Source: Chitinophagaceae bacterium
GTDB lineage: Bacteria; Bacteroidota; Bacteroidia; Chitinophagales; UBA10324
Length of the DNA stretch: 64,000 nucleotides
Assembly: GCA_947469485.1 (NCBI GenBank)
Contig: CANIPU010000004.1
Location: 91,537-155,536 of the forward strand
Reading direction: 5' to 3'
The notes beneath the pieces were generated by a model that was not told the origin of the DNA, did not search any database, and was given only the letters and a program-made list of their open reading frames with translations. Positions 44,436-53,545 of the stretch are shown one piece after another (within the stretch, counting starts at the first letter, position 1; every line of letters starts with the position of its first letter). Position numbers and translations under genes: made by a program.

Positions 44436-46295
44436 TTGGCAAGACCTAATTTCAACAGCAACGGCAAACCGGAAGAAGAATTACCTAAAGCAAAAATCAA
44501 CCGCGGCAATCTAAAGGAAGCTATGGACCTTCTTCGGTTTGCAAAACCATACCGTGGCTACTTCATAGGCGGATTAATTTTTCTTTTCCTCAGCAATCTG
44601 GCAACCATGTCGTTTCCGTTTGCAACAGGTAAACTGATTGATACTGCTTTGCTCGAGGGAAAAGGAACCGGACCATTTGCCAATATAAATGACCTCTCCC
44701 TCTTTCTCATGGGAGTTTTAGCATTTCAACTGGTGTTTTATTTCTGCCGGATTTATTTGTTTGCCCTTACGGGTGAAATGACATTGGCGGATATGCGGCG
44801 CGAAACTTATGGTCGCATTATTTCATTGCCTATGAGCTTCTTTTCTAATCGAAGAGTGGGCGAATTAGCCAGTCGATTGTCGTCAGACCTTTCACAGATT
44901 CAGGATACAATTACAAATACGCTTGCAGAGTTTCTCCGGCAAATAATGGTGTTGCTGATTGGCATGACGCTCATCTTCAGCATATCAACCAAGCTGGCTT
45001 TAGTAATGCTATCTGTTTTCCCTGTGGTGATTGTTGCCGCAGTTTTGTTTGGTAAAGTGATAAGGAAATTATCGAAGAAGGCGCAGGATCAGTTAGCAGA
45101 ATCAGCAACCATAGTTGAAGAAACACTGCAGGGAATTACAAATGTGAAAGCATTTACAAACGAGGGCTACGAAACAAACCGTTACAGAACTACTTTGGAT
45201 AAAGTGGTTTCAATCGCATTGAAGAGTGCTAAGTACAGAGGCGCGTTTGCTTCATTTTTAATTGTCTCGATGTTCGGTGCCATTGTGTTGGTGATGTGGT
45301 ATGGCTCTGTTCTGATTCAAAGCCATGAACTCACTGTCGGGCAGCTCATTTCATTCATTATATATACCACATTTGTTGCCGGATCCATGGCTGGCTTTGC
45401 GGAAGTTTATAGTCAGTTGCAAAAAACAATTGGTGCCACTCAACGCGTGCGCGAGTTAATATGGGAAGTGCCTGAACAGATTGATACAAAAAATGCAACT
45501 GTTACACCGGAGAATAAAATTATTGGTGAAGTGGAGTTCAGTCATCTCGCGTTCAGTTATCCATCGCGACAAGAAATTGAAGTATTAAAAGATATTTCGT
45601 TCACCATTAAACAAGGGCAGAAGATTGCGATTGTGGGACCAAGCGGCGCAGGCAAATCAACCATTGCCGGATTACTGTTACAGTTCTACCAACCATCAGC
45701 AGGGCAAATTTCGTTCGACCGAAAACCTGCCGTTGCATTTCAATTAACACAGTTGCGCAAGCAAATGGCGTATGTTCCGCAGGATGTTATTCTGTTTGGC
45801 GGGACCATTCATGAAAACATAGCTTACGGAAAACCTGATGCAACAACCGAAGAGATAATTGCTGCTGCGCAGAAAGCAAATGCGCATTCGTTTATCGAAT
45901 CTTTCCCTGAGAAATACGAAACCATTGTTGGTGAACGGGGAATAAAACTTTCCGGTGGACAAAGACAAAGAATTGCAATCGCTAGGGCAGTTTTAAAAAA
46001 TCCTGCAATATTAATTTTAGACGAAGCCACAAGTTCACTGGATTCAGAATCAGAAAAATTAGTGCAGGAAGCGTTGGAAGAACTGATGAAGAACCGAACT
46101 TCATTCATCATTGCTCACCGCCTTTCCACTATTCGCAATGCAGATAAGATTCTGGTGCTCGACAAAGGAATTATTTCCGAAGCAGGAACGCACGACGAAT
46201 TAATGCAGATTGAAAATGGCTTGTATCGCAAACTGAGCGAACTGCAATTCGAAACCAGAAGTATTGAGGAGGTAGTTGCTGTTTCCTCTCTATAA
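44436..46295 (+). CDS. ABC transporter, fused permease and ATPase (exporter type)
   Basis: 619 residues. An N-terminal six-helix membrane domain (~35-335) is followed by an ATPase domain with Walker A 'VGPSGAGKST', signature 'LSGGQRQRIAIARAV', Walker B 'ILILDEATSSLD' and the switch His in 'IIAHRLSTI'. It should work as a homodimer exporting lipids, drugs or peptides; the substrate is unknown. The start codon is TTG: 'MARPNFNSNGKPEEELPKAK' fits N-termini of related Bacteroidota proteins, an in-frame TAA lies 15 bp upstream, and the next ATG would trim 29 residues. Confidence 0.92.
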   Translation: MARPNFNSNGKPEEELPKAKINRGNLKEAMDLLRFAKPYRGYFIGGLIFLFLSNLATMSFPFATGKLIDTALLEGKGTGPFANINDLSLFLMGVLAFQLVFYFCRIYLFALTGEMTLADMRRETYGRIISLPMSFFSNRRVGELASRLSSDLSQIQDTITNTLAEFLRQIMVLLIGMTLIFSISTKLALVMLSVFPVVIVAAVLFGKVIRKLSKKAQDQLAESATIVEETLQGITNVKAFTNEGYETNRYRTTLDKVVSIALKSAKYRGAFASFLIVSMFGAIVLVMWYGSVLIQSHELTVGQLISFIIYTTFVAGSMAGFAEVYSQLQKTIGATQRVRELIWEVPEQIDTKNATVTPENKIIGEVEFSHLAFSYPSRQEIEVLKDISFTIKQGQKIAIVGPSGAGKSTIAGLLLQFYQPSAGQISFDRKPAVAFQLTQLRKQMAYVPQDVILFGGTIHENIAYGKPDATTEEIIAAAQKANAHSFIESFPEKYETIVGERGIKLSGGQRQRIAIARAVLKNPAILILDEATSSLDSESEKLVQEALEELMKNRTSFIIAHRLSTIRNADKILVLDKGIISEAGTHDELMQIENGLYRKLSELQFETRSIEEVVAVSSL

Positions 46296-46349
46296 CTTTT
46301 GTGGCATTAAAATTATCGCAATTGAAATTTATATTCGTGCTGTAAGCGT

Positions 46350-48299
46350 ATGAAGAAACAGCAGAAGAACAAAGAAGTATTAAAACCTTCTTCAACAAAA
46401 AAGATATCTTCGGTAAAATCTCCGAACAAAAACCTGAAATGGTTTTTGTTGGGCGGAATTCTGCTACTCACCTTTGTTGTTTACTACCCTTCACTCAAAA
46501 ACGATTGGACAAACTGGGACGACAGAGGATATGTTTTAGAAAATGAATTAACAAAAAACCTCAGCGCAAATACTTTTTCAGATTTCTTCACCACACCACA
46601 AGTGATGGGAAATTACCATCCGCTTCCGATGCTTTCGCTTGCCATTGACTGGAAATTGTATGGAGAAAATGCAGGAGGATATCACCGCTCAGCATTACTG
46701 TTTCATTTGTTAAACACTGCACTCGTTTTCTTTTTCATTTTGTTGCTGATGGAATCAGCTTGGGTGGCTGCAATTGTTGCCGCATTGTTTGCCGTTCATC
46801 CGGCACACACAGAATCCGTTGCATGGATTTCAGAACGAAAGGATATAATGTATGTGTGTTTTTTCTTGATTAGTCTGATTGCTTATTTATTTTATTCGAA
46901 AAGCAAATCAGTTTTAAGTTACACTGTTTGCATTCTTGCCTTTGTGTTTTCTCTGTTATCAAAAGGACAAGCTGTTACACTTCCAATAGTTTTATTGTTG
47001 ATTGATTATTTGAAAAGCAGAAAGTGGGAATGGAAAGTGATAATTGAAAAAATTCCATTCTTGTTGCTTTCAATTGCTTTCGGACTTTTAGCAGTAAAGG
47101 CGCAATCGCTTAGTAAATCAATAGCAGATATACCTTACTATACTTTCCCTGAAAAAATGTTGTTCGCTGCTTTTTCTCTTTTTAGTTATATCTATAAATC
47201 AATCATTGCCTATCCACTTTCAGCTTTTTATCCTTACCCGTTAAAGGGAAATGGATACAGTTGGCTGATTTGGAGTTCACCTGTTTTTCTTTTAGTGATT
47301 GCCTGGTTTGTAATTTATAATTTCAGAAACAATCGCGCAGTGATTTTCGGAGCAGGAGTTTTTATGGTCAACATTGCATTGCTGTTACAAATACTTCCTG
47401 TTGGTTCAGCTATCATGGCAGATCGTTACACTTATCTTGCGTATCTCGGTTTATTTTTTCTGATTGCTTTTGGCTGGAATGAAATACAAAAAGCAAAAGC
47501 GTTATCTCCATTCCTGAAAAAAATGAGTAGTGTAACGGTTTTTGCATTAATCATTGCACAATCTATTCAGGCATACAACAGGAATCAAATCTGGAAGAAC
47601 AGCGAATCGCTTTGGATTGATACTATTGAAAAATATGATTACGCACCAACCGCACACAACAATCTTGGAAGCTATTATCAAAAAAATAATCGTTTGGATG
47701 AGGCGCTTGTACAGTTCAACGATGCCATTCGACTGCAGGAAAAATATCCTGAAGCATTAATTAATCGCTCAGATATTTTCAGGGTGCAAGGGAAAATTCA
47801 ATTAGCAATTGATGATTGCAATAAGGCAATAAAATATAATCCTGAATATCCGGGCGCTTATATGAACAGAGGAATTGCGATGAGCATTGCAGGGAAATAT
47901 GATTCTGCATATCACGATTTTAAAATGGTTTTAAAAACAGAACCAAATAATGCAAATGCCTATGGTAATCTAGGTAATCTTATGGATATGAAAGGACAGG
48001 TTGATAGTGCAATAGGGGCTTATTCAAAAGCGATTTTTATAAATCCATCTTATTATGATTGCTATGGAAATCGAGCCAGAAGTTATCTGAAGCTTAATAA
48101 ACTTAAGGAAGCACTTAATGATGCTAATTCAGCAATTCAGTTTTCGCCGAATGCCGGAAATTTATATGCCCTTCGGGCAGATATTAATTTTAGTTTAAAT
48201 CAATTTGATCTAGCCTTAAAAGACGCTTTGATTGCTCAACGAAATGGATTCAATATAAATCCAGAATATATTGAAATGCTTAAGCAAAAGACTAATTAA
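46350..48299 (+). CDS. TMTC-like multi-spanning membrane protein with C-terminal TPR repeats
   Basis: 649 residues. About ten membrane helices (~30-400) carry an early luminal-type loop with an acidic motif ('NDWTNWDDRGYVLEN') and the signature 'FAVHPAHTESVAWISERKDIMY', both characteristic of TMTC/GT-C-like proteins. From about residue 425 there are five or six TPR units ('PTAHNNLGSYYQKNNRLDEAL', 'YPGAYMNRGIAMSIAGKYD'). Eukaryotic TMTC1-4 are O-mannosyltransferases; bacterial relatives are uncharacterised. It may transfer a lipid-linked sugar to exported proteins, which is inference only. Single gene between the ABC exporter and folB. Confidence 0.8.
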   Translation: MKKQQKNKEVLKPSSTKKISSVKSPNKNLKWFLLGGILLLTFVVYYPSLKNDWTNWDDRGYVLENELTKNLSANTFSDFFTTPQVMGNYHPLPMLSLAIDWKLYGENAGGYHRSALLFHLLNTALVFFFILLLMESAWVAAIVAALFAVHPAHTESVAWISERKDIMYVCFFLISLIAYLFYSKSKSVLSYTVCILAFVFSLLSKGQAVTLPIVLLLIDYLKSRKWEWKVIIEKIPFLLLSIAFGLLAVKAQSLSKSIADIPYYTFPEKMLFAAFSLFSYIYKSIIAYPLSAFYPYPLKGNGYSWLIWSSPVFLLVIAWFVIYNFRNNRAVIFGAGVFMVNIALLLQILPVGSAIMADRYTYLAYLGLFFLIAFGWNEIQKAKALSPFLKKMSSVTVFALIIAQSIQAYNRNQIWKNSESLWIDTIEKYDYAPTAHNNLGSYYQKNNRLDEALVQFNDAIRLQEKYPEALINRSDIFRVQGKIQLAIDDCNKAIKYNPEYPGAYMNRGIAMSIAGKYDSAYHDFKMVLKTEPNNANAYGNLGNLMDMKGQVDSAIGAYSKAIFINPSYYDCYGNRARSYLKLNKLKEALNDANSAIQFSPNAGNLYALRADINFSLNQFDLALKDALIAQRNGFNINPEYIEMLKQKTN

Positions 48300-48306
48300 A
48301 CTTAAA

Positions 48307-48654
48307 CTAAAGAATTCTTTCCATAGTAACAGAAGCTTTATCTACAAAGCCGCCCAACGCAGGATTTAATTTAGAAACTTTAATTTTTATTCTGTTGACA
48401 CGCAATTGAAGCACAATTAAATTGATAATCTCAGTACAATAAGTTTCAATTAATCTGAAAGGTCTTTGAGCGGTCTTTTTACACATTTCATAAAGTGTTT
48501 CATAATTTATAGTTCTGGTCAATTGATCATTTGTTTGAATCGCAAGGTTAATTTCCACTTCAAGATCTATTATTATATCAGAGCCAATAATTTGTTCTTC
48601 ATCATAAAACCCTACTGGCGAATGAAACTTCATCCCTTCAAGACTTATTAGCAT
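48307..48654 (-). CDS. folB: Dihydroneopterin aldolase
   Basis: 115 residues, typical length. It converts 7,8-dihydroneopterin to 6-hydroxymethyl-dihydropterin and glycolaldehyde in folate synthesis. Conserved segments are 'LEGMKFHSPVGFYDEEQ', with the active-site Glu, 'TINYETLYEMCKK', 'RLIETYCTEI' and the C-terminal 'KLNPALGGFVDKASVTME' with the catalytic Lys region. Forms an octamer in homologues. It is convergent with the TMTC-like gene (7 bp between stops) and has no other folate gene beside it. Confidence 0.93.
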   Translation of the reverse strand: MLISLEGMKFHSPVGFYDEEQIIGSDIIIDLEVEINLAIQTNDQLTRTINYETLYEMCKKTAQRPFRLIETYCTEIINLIVLQLRVNRIKIKVSKLNPALGGFVDKASVTMERIL

Positions 48655-48768
48655 TTTTTCGTTTTAGTGAACACAAATAGAAAATTTATTATTGAATTTT
48701 TTTCAATAATTATAAAATACTTTTTTCATAATTCACCAACTAAAATTATCACATGCTAAAATCAATTC

Positions 48769-48776
48769 TATTTTTG
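48769..48776 (+). promoter_or_regulatory. Candidate -7 box for the acyl-CoA dehydrogenase gene
   Basis: TATTTTTG fits TAnnTTTG, 20 bp before the ATG at 48797. A clear -33 TTTG was not found. Confidence 0.4.
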
Positions 48777-48796
48777 TCGCACAATAAAAAAAAGAC

Positions 48797-49975
48797 ATGT
48801 ATAAAGATCAATACCAACATCCTGATTATTATTTGCTAGATGAATTTTTAACAGATGAGCATAAATTAATTCGTGATACTGCAAGAGCTTGGGTCAAAGA
48901 AAATTGTTCACCAATTATTGAAGATTATGCTCAAAGGGCAGAATTTCCTAAGCATTTGATTCCGGGGCTCGGAGAAATTGGTGCTTTCGGACCTACAATT
49001 CCTGTAGAATATGGTGGAGCTGGTCTGGATTATATTTCTTATGGAATAATAATGCAGGAATTGGAAAGATGTGATTCAGGAATTCGGTCTACTGCTTCAG
49101 TACAAGGTTCACTTGTGATGTATCCTATTTATGCTTATGGAAGCGAAGAGCAGAAGAAAAAATATTTACCAAAGCTGGCAAAAGGTGAATTGATGGGATG
49201 TTTTGGTTTAACCGAGCCCGATCATGGATCAGACCCTTCAAGCATGATTACAAATTTTAAGTCGCATGGTGATCATGTAATTTTAAATGGAGCAAAAATG
49301 TGGATCAGTAATTCACCATTTGCTGATATTGCAGTTGTATGGGCGAAAGATGAGCAAGGAGATATTCGCGGATTAATTGTAGAGCGTGGGATGGCAGGAT
49401 TTACAACACCTGAAACTCACGGAAAATGGTCATTAAGAGCATCTGCAACTGGTGAATTGGTATTTGATAATGTTAATGTTCCTAAAGAAAATATTCTTCC
49501 GAATGTTAAAGGATTAAAAGGACCATTAAGTTGTTTGAGTAGTGCAAGATATGGGATTGCGTGGGGGGCTTTGGGTGCCGCAATGGATTGCTATGATTCA
49601 GCTTTGCGTTATTCAAAACAAAGAATTCAGTTTGGAAAGCCTATTGGTGGATTTCAACTGACTCAAAAAAAATTGGCTGAAATGATTACCGAAATCACAA
49701 AAGGGCAGCTTCTTGTTTGGAGATTGGGATTATTGAAAAATGAAAATCGTGCTACTCCGGCCCAAATAAGTATGGCGAAAAGAAATAGTGTTGAAATAGC
49801 CTTGAATATTTCCCGCGAAGCGAGACAAATTCATGGAGGTATGGGTATCACAGGAGAATATTCAATAATGAGGCATATGATGAATCTGGAATCAGTTGTT
49901 ACTTATGAGGGAACCCATGATATTCATTTATTGATTACTGGAATGGATGTAACTGGAATAAATGCATTCAAATAA
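48797..49975 (+). CDS. Acyl-CoA dehydrogenase, glutaryl-CoA dehydrogenase type
   Basis: 392 residues with the full acyl-CoA dehydrogenase layout: N-terminal helical domain (~15-130), middle beta domain ('CFGLTEPDHGSDPSSM', 'WISNSPFADIAVVWAK') and C-terminal helical domain with the catalytic Glu in 'VVTYEGTHDIH' and the FAD contact 'QIHGGMGITGEYS'. 'VQGSLVMYPIYAYGSEEQK' and 'ITGMDVTGINAF' are close to glutaryl-CoA dehydrogenase, which oxidises and decarboxylates glutaryl-CoA in lysine/tryptophan breakdown. The broader family is certain, the substrate likely. An electron-transfer flavoprotein would be needed from elsewhere. Confidence 0.9.
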   Translation: MYKDQYQHPDYYLLDEFLTDEHKLIRDTARAWVKENCSPIIEDYAQRAEFPKHLIPGLGEIGAFGPTIPVEYGGAGLDYISYGIIMQELERCDSGIRSTASVQGSLVMYPIYAYGSEEQKKKYLPKLAKGELMGCFGLTEPDHGSDPSSMITNFKSHGDHVILNGAKMWISNSPFADIAVVWAKDEQGDIRGLIVERGMAGFTTPETHGKWSLRASATGELVFDNVNVPKENILPNVKGLKGPLSCLSSARYGIAWGALGAAMDCYDSALRYSKQRIQFGKPIGGFQLTQKKLAEMITEITKGQLLVWRLGLLKNENRATPAQISMAKRNSVEIALNISREARQIHGGMGITGEYSIMRHMMNLESVVTYEGTHDIHLLITGMDVTGINAFK

Positions 49976-50125
49976 TCCAGAGATTTTTTAATTTTTAAGA
50001 ATAGTCAACGATATAAATTAGCATTTAAACAGATTTTTTATTGATTTCATCTGATTTTTGAACCAATCAATTATTTGGTAATCTAATTTCGGTAGGTCAG
50101 AATGACTTATTAAAATTTGAGAGCC

Positions 50126-50563
50126 ATGAAAAATTTTTTTTACATTGTATTTTCGTTTTGCATTTTCAGTTTTTCGATAAATGCACAGTCCTTAGTGACA
50201 TCTTCTCTTACATTAAATCCTGATACGAATATTTCAAATCAGGAAAACAATTTAGACTACATTGTTTTGAATGCATCAGATAAAAAAATCAGAAGTGATT
50301 TCAGGGAATTAAAAATCAATATAGCACCTAATTCACAAAAAGGAATGTTAAGTCTTGAAATAATTTCGTCAAAACACTGGAACCTTTTGATGGAATTAAA
50401 AAATGGTTTGGAAGATGTATTGCTTTTTGAAGAAGTTGAACTTCATGAAGGACTAAATACAATTCCCTTTGAAACTGATGATGCTGCAATAAATATGTTT
50501 ACATTAAAAATGAGTGAATCGAGTTCAAATTACTCAGCTTCGCTATCTCTCTTAAAAAGGTGA
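50126..50563 (+). CDS. Small exported protein, function unknown
   Basis: 145 residues from the ATG at 50126; a TTG three codons earlier is less likely. A signal peptide ('MKNFFYIVFSFCIFSFS', ending 'NAQ') is followed by a beta-rich domain without recognisable motifs ('GMLSLEIISSKHWNLLMEL', 'INMFTLKMSESSSNYSASL'). It lacks the Cys-rich or PNP-type T9SS tail, so it is periplasmic or outer-membrane. It precedes another exported protein gene by 50 bp. I do not recognise a family and can suggest no function. Confidence 0.6.
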   Translation: MKNFFYIVFSFCIFSFSINAQSLVTSSLTLNPDTNISNQENNLDYIVLNASDKKIRSDFRELKINIAPNSQKGMLSLEIISSKHWNLLMELKNGLEDVLLFEEVELHEGLNTIPFETDDAAINMFTLKMSESSSNYSASLSLLKR

Positions 50564-50590
50564 ACTTTTTTGGAATTAATTAGTAATGGA

Positions 50591-50611
50591 GATTTCCTTT
50601 TAATGGAAATC
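50591..50611 (+). promoter_or_regulatory. Short hairpin just before the start of the 50614 gene
   Basis: gatttcc / ggaaatc form a perfect 7-bp stem with a 7-nt loop, ending 2 bp before the ATG. It could affect translation start. There is no T-run after it, so it is not a typical terminator. Confidence 0.35.
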
Positions 50612-50613
50612 AC

Positions 50614-51465
50614 ATGAAAAATATTTTTACAATAACATTTTTCGAAATTCTATTGCAAATCAGCATTTGCAATGCTATTGACACGCCTGCTAACCTTAAA
50701 GCTGAAGTTATAAACCAATCACAAGTTAAATTAAGCTGGACTGGAAGTATAAATGATTATTCATACGATGTTCGGATTAAAGAAATGAATTCTTCAGTTT
50801 GGAACGAATTTGTAGTTCTGGCACCCAGTACAAACAGGCGTGTAAATAATCTCAATTCTAATACAGAATATGAATGGCAAGTCAGATGTACAAATAAGTC
50901 GAAAAAAGAAATAGCAGCCTATATAAACGGAAATAATTTCGTGACATTTTCTTCCTGCAAAGCCCCTGAAGAAATTACAATGGTTCGAAGTGGAATAGAT
51001 TATCTTATAATAAATTGGGATGATCAGGATGCTGAAAAATATCAAATAAGAATCAGAGAGGAAAAAACAATGGAATGGGTTACTTATTTCATTGAAAAGA
51101 ATGCAATAAGAATAGATAAGCTGCTACCTTATACTGAATATGAAGTATCAATTAGCGCATATTGTAATAAAGAAGACATTGCCGGATCAGTATTTTCTTC
51201 TTCAGAAATTTTTGATACCCACTCATTTTTACAAAATGATTACGAAAGAGTGATTTTTGAAAACAACTATTTTTCTAATTCGAAGAACCAAGGTTTAGTT
51301 TCAGATGCAAAACTGATTAATTCACTTGGACAAATTGTAAATGATATAAAACCTGCCTGTTCTGATTTAAATGGAATTTACTTCGATATAAATACTGATA
51401 CACCTGCAGGAATATATGTTTTACAAATTCCAGGTTCAAACGGAAGGAGATATTTAATTGAATAA
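50614..51465 (+). CDS. Exported protein with two FN3 domains
   Basis: 283 residues. A signal-like N-terminus (1-~21) leads to two fibronectin type III modules (~23-110, 'PANLKAEVINQSQVKLSWTG', and ~115-200, 'CKAPEEITMVRSGIDYLIIN') with the 'YEWQVRC' and 'YEVSISAYC' strands typical of Bacteroidota FN3 domains. The C-terminal ~75 residues resemble a T9SS type A tail in spacing ('KLINSLGQIVND', 'AGIYVLQI') but lack the usual 'PNP' start, so its secretion route is uncertain. Probably a surface or periplasmic binding protein. Confidence 0.7.
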   Translation: MKNIFTITFFEILLQISICNAIDTPANLKAEVINQSQVKLSWTGSINDYSYDVRIKEMNSSVWNEFVVLAPSTNRRVNNLNSNTEYEWQVRCTNKSKKEIAAYINGNNFVTFSSCKAPEEITMVRSGIDYLIINWDDQDAEKYQIRIREEKTMEWVTYFIEKNAIRIDKLLPYTEYEVSISAYCNKEDIAGSVFSSSEIFDTHSFLQNDYERVIFENNYFSNSKNQGLVSDAKLINSLGQIVNDIKPACSDLNGIYFDINTDTPAGIYVLQIPGSNGRRYLIE

Positions 51466-51539
51466 AAGCCTTCTTTTCATAAACATTTCTTGTTTGTAAT
51501 TTTTAATGGATTATTTTTAGTTCATAAAATAAACTATCC

Positions 51540-52334
51540 ATGAAAAAATTACTACTTGTTTTTGCTGGCGCTTTTATGATTTTAAATGCCTCTGCTCAGA
51601 CTCAATGTCCGGATTTTACAATCAAAACAACCGATGGATTAAATCGGGTTTTATCAACTACTTTAAATCAAGGAAAAACTGTTTTACTTGATTTCTTTTT
51701 TACAACATGCGGTTATTGCATTCAGTATGCACCAATTATTGACCAGTTTTATGCAGCCAATGGATCTGGTACCGGAAGTCTTCAAATCTGGGGAATTGAT
51801 AATGGAGATTCAGATGCTTAAGTTGATGCTTATAAAACGCAATATGGTGTAACAAACCCATGTGCCAGCGGTAGTGGAGGAAGCGGTAATTCTGTAACCA
51901 CAACATTTCAATCAAATTTTAATTTTACCGGATGGCCAACTTATTCGTTGGTTTGCCCAAATGGAAATATATACTGGGATATCAATTACCCTCCATCTGC
52001 AACAGGTTTTGATTCTTATGTAAGCAATTGCGCAGCAACAGTTGGTGTAAGTAATCCTCGTGAATATCAGTTTTCAGGTATCGATGTAATTGCTCCGAAC
52101 CCAGCAACTGAAAATGTAATGGTTGCAATGCAAGTAGCACAACAATCTAAAGTGCAATTACAGATTGTAAATATGTTAGGACAAGAAGTTAAAAATATTG
52201 ATCTAGGAGCTATTGAAGCCGGGGGTCATGTTGTTACTTTAAATCTTAACGAATTTTCTTCCGGAAACTATCTTGTAAAGATGATTTGCAATAACAAATC
52301 TGTTGACGGATATAAATTAAATGTGATTAAATAA
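51540..52334 (+). pseudogene. Thioredoxin-like (TlpA-type) T9SS protein, interrupted by an in-frame TAA
   Basis: One frame of 265 codons with a single TAA at codon 94 (51819-51821). Before it: signal peptide (1-~19, 'NASAQ') and the start of a thioredoxin fold with the redox motif 'FFTTCGYCIQYAP' (Cys57, Cys60). After it, in the same frame: 'VDAYKTQYGVTNPCASG', 'FTGWPTYSLVCPNGNIYWD' (the rest of the TlpA-like fold) and a T9SS type A tail ('VIAPNPATENVMVAMQ', 'SSGNYLVKMI'). Only one base change is needed to restore the gene, so it is a recent nonsense mutation or a consensus error. The intact protein would be a secreted thiol-disulfide protein. A terminator follows. Confidence 0.82.
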
Positions 52335-52352
52335 TTAGAACATTTGTTACTA

Positions 52353-52388
52353 AAAAAGCCGCATAGATTAATCTATGCGGTTTTTTTA
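52353..52388. terminator. Terminator after the thioredoxin-like gene
   Basis: A 10-bp perfect stem (52359-52368 / 52371-52380, ccgcatagat / atctatgcgg), with an A-run before and a T-run after; between convergent genes, so it can serve both. Confidence 0.9.
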
Positions 52389-52402
52389 TTTAAAGTTGTT
52401 TT

Positions 52403-53449
52403 TCAGAAAACCCTCTTTCCTTTTGTATTAATATATTCCCAGTGATTTTCTTTTTTCACATAGGCTAATCCTCTGAAAAAATTAAAACCCGATTCATATT
52501 GATAATCAATGGCAACTTTACCTTCCTTGTCAATAAAACCATACATGCCATTATATTTAACCATTGCATATCCATCAGAAAATTCTGTACCACTTGTATA
52601 AATCGGAGGCACAATCTTTTTTCCTTCTTTATCAATATACTGAACAAGACCATCAATCATTTTCATGGCATTGGGTTCGTATTTCATTTTAACCTTAACC
52701 AAAGCGATTCCTTCCGAAAAATTACCAGTACTATCATATTCCGCGGGTATAATTATTTCACCTAAAGAATTGAAATAGCCAAATAAAGTTGATTCCTGGA
52801 ACCAGCATAAACCATCACTAAAATTCCCGCAGCTTTCAAAATCACCTTTACCCCAATTGTTTCCTGCAGTATCAATAAAAGTAGAACGGTATTCACCAAA
52901 AAAAACATGAAGTAATCCTTCTGAATAATCTGAAATTCTGTTTTCATCTAAATAAAAGTCTTTAATTTCAAAAGCTGATTCTCCTTTAGAATTGAAGAAA
53001 TGAAAACTTAAAAATCCGTCTTCAGTTCCAATAGCTCTTCCATTATAGAAATTTGAAATATTAGATAATGCTGAAACCTTAATCTCTAAATATTTTCCAG
53101 CAGTGTCGATAATATCCCAATACATTCTTTCTTCATTACTTAACCTTCCAACTCCAGCAAACCCTTCTGAAAAATGCTTAACAGTATCGTAAATTGGTTT
53201 TGCCATCCATTCACCATTCACATCAATGAAGCCGTATTTCCCTTTTTCTTTTGCTATAGCTTTACCGTCATAGAAATAGTCGCACCAATCATATTGAGGT
53301 TTTATAACCCATTGACCAGTACTGTTTATAAATCCATATTTCCCATTTTCAATTGCCGGATAAAAAAAGTGACCTGGAATGAAATGTTGAGCTGTGGAAT
53401 TAAATATTGGAAAGTGTAATAAGATTAAAACTAGTTTGAAGTATTTCAT
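52403..53449 (-). CDS. Exported WG-repeat protein
   Basis: 348 residues with a signal peptide (~1-20, 'FNSTAQ'). The rest is a run of WG repeats, each ~45-50 residues and built on 'KYGFIN..G.WVIKPQYD....F.DG.A.....GKYGFID'. About six can be counted, the last ending with 'YVKKENHWEYINTKGKRVF'. WG repeats form beta-propeller-like or solenoid scaffolds; no catalytic residues are known. It probably binds something in the periplasm or outside. Convergent with the interrupted thioredoxin-like gene. Confidence 0.85.
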   Translation of the reverse strand: MKYFKLVLILLHFPIFNSTAQHFIPGHFFYPAIENGKYGFINSTGQWVIKPQYDWCDYFYDGKAIAKEKGKYGFIDVNGEWMAKPIYDTVKHFSEGFAGVGRLSNEERMYWDIIDTAGKYLEIKVSALSNISNFYNGRAIGTEDGFLSFHFFNSKGESAFEIKDFYLDENRISDYSEGLLHVFFGEYRSTFIDTAGNNWGKGDFESCGNFSDGLCWFQESTLFGYFNSLGEIIIPAEYDSTGNFSEGIALVKVKMKYEPNAMKMIDGLVQYIDKEGKKIVPPIYTSGTEFSDGYAMVKYNGMYGFIDKEGKVAIDYQYESGFNFFRGLAYVKKENHWEYINTKGKRVF

Positions 53450-53489
53450 GTTTCAAATTAAGAACAATGTTTTCAATGAAAAAACAACT

Positions 53490-53526
53490 AAAAAAAATCC
53501 CCTGTAGAAATAACCACAGAGGATTT
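53490..53526 (-). terminator. Terminator of the histone-like gene
   Basis: An imperfect stem (aatcccctgt / acagaggatt, one mismatch) at 53497-53525 runs into eight T residues on the minus strand, 20 bp after the stop at 53546. Confidence 0.75.
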
Positions 53527-53545
53527 AAATTTTTTTTAAAAAAGG

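Noticed and set aside
5857-52334. Reassignment of TAA to a sense codon, suggested by two genes with in-frame TAA
   Set aside because: Many intact genes in the window end in TAA at the expected place (for example those ending at 15299, 21574, 33651 and 52334), so TAA is a normal stop here.
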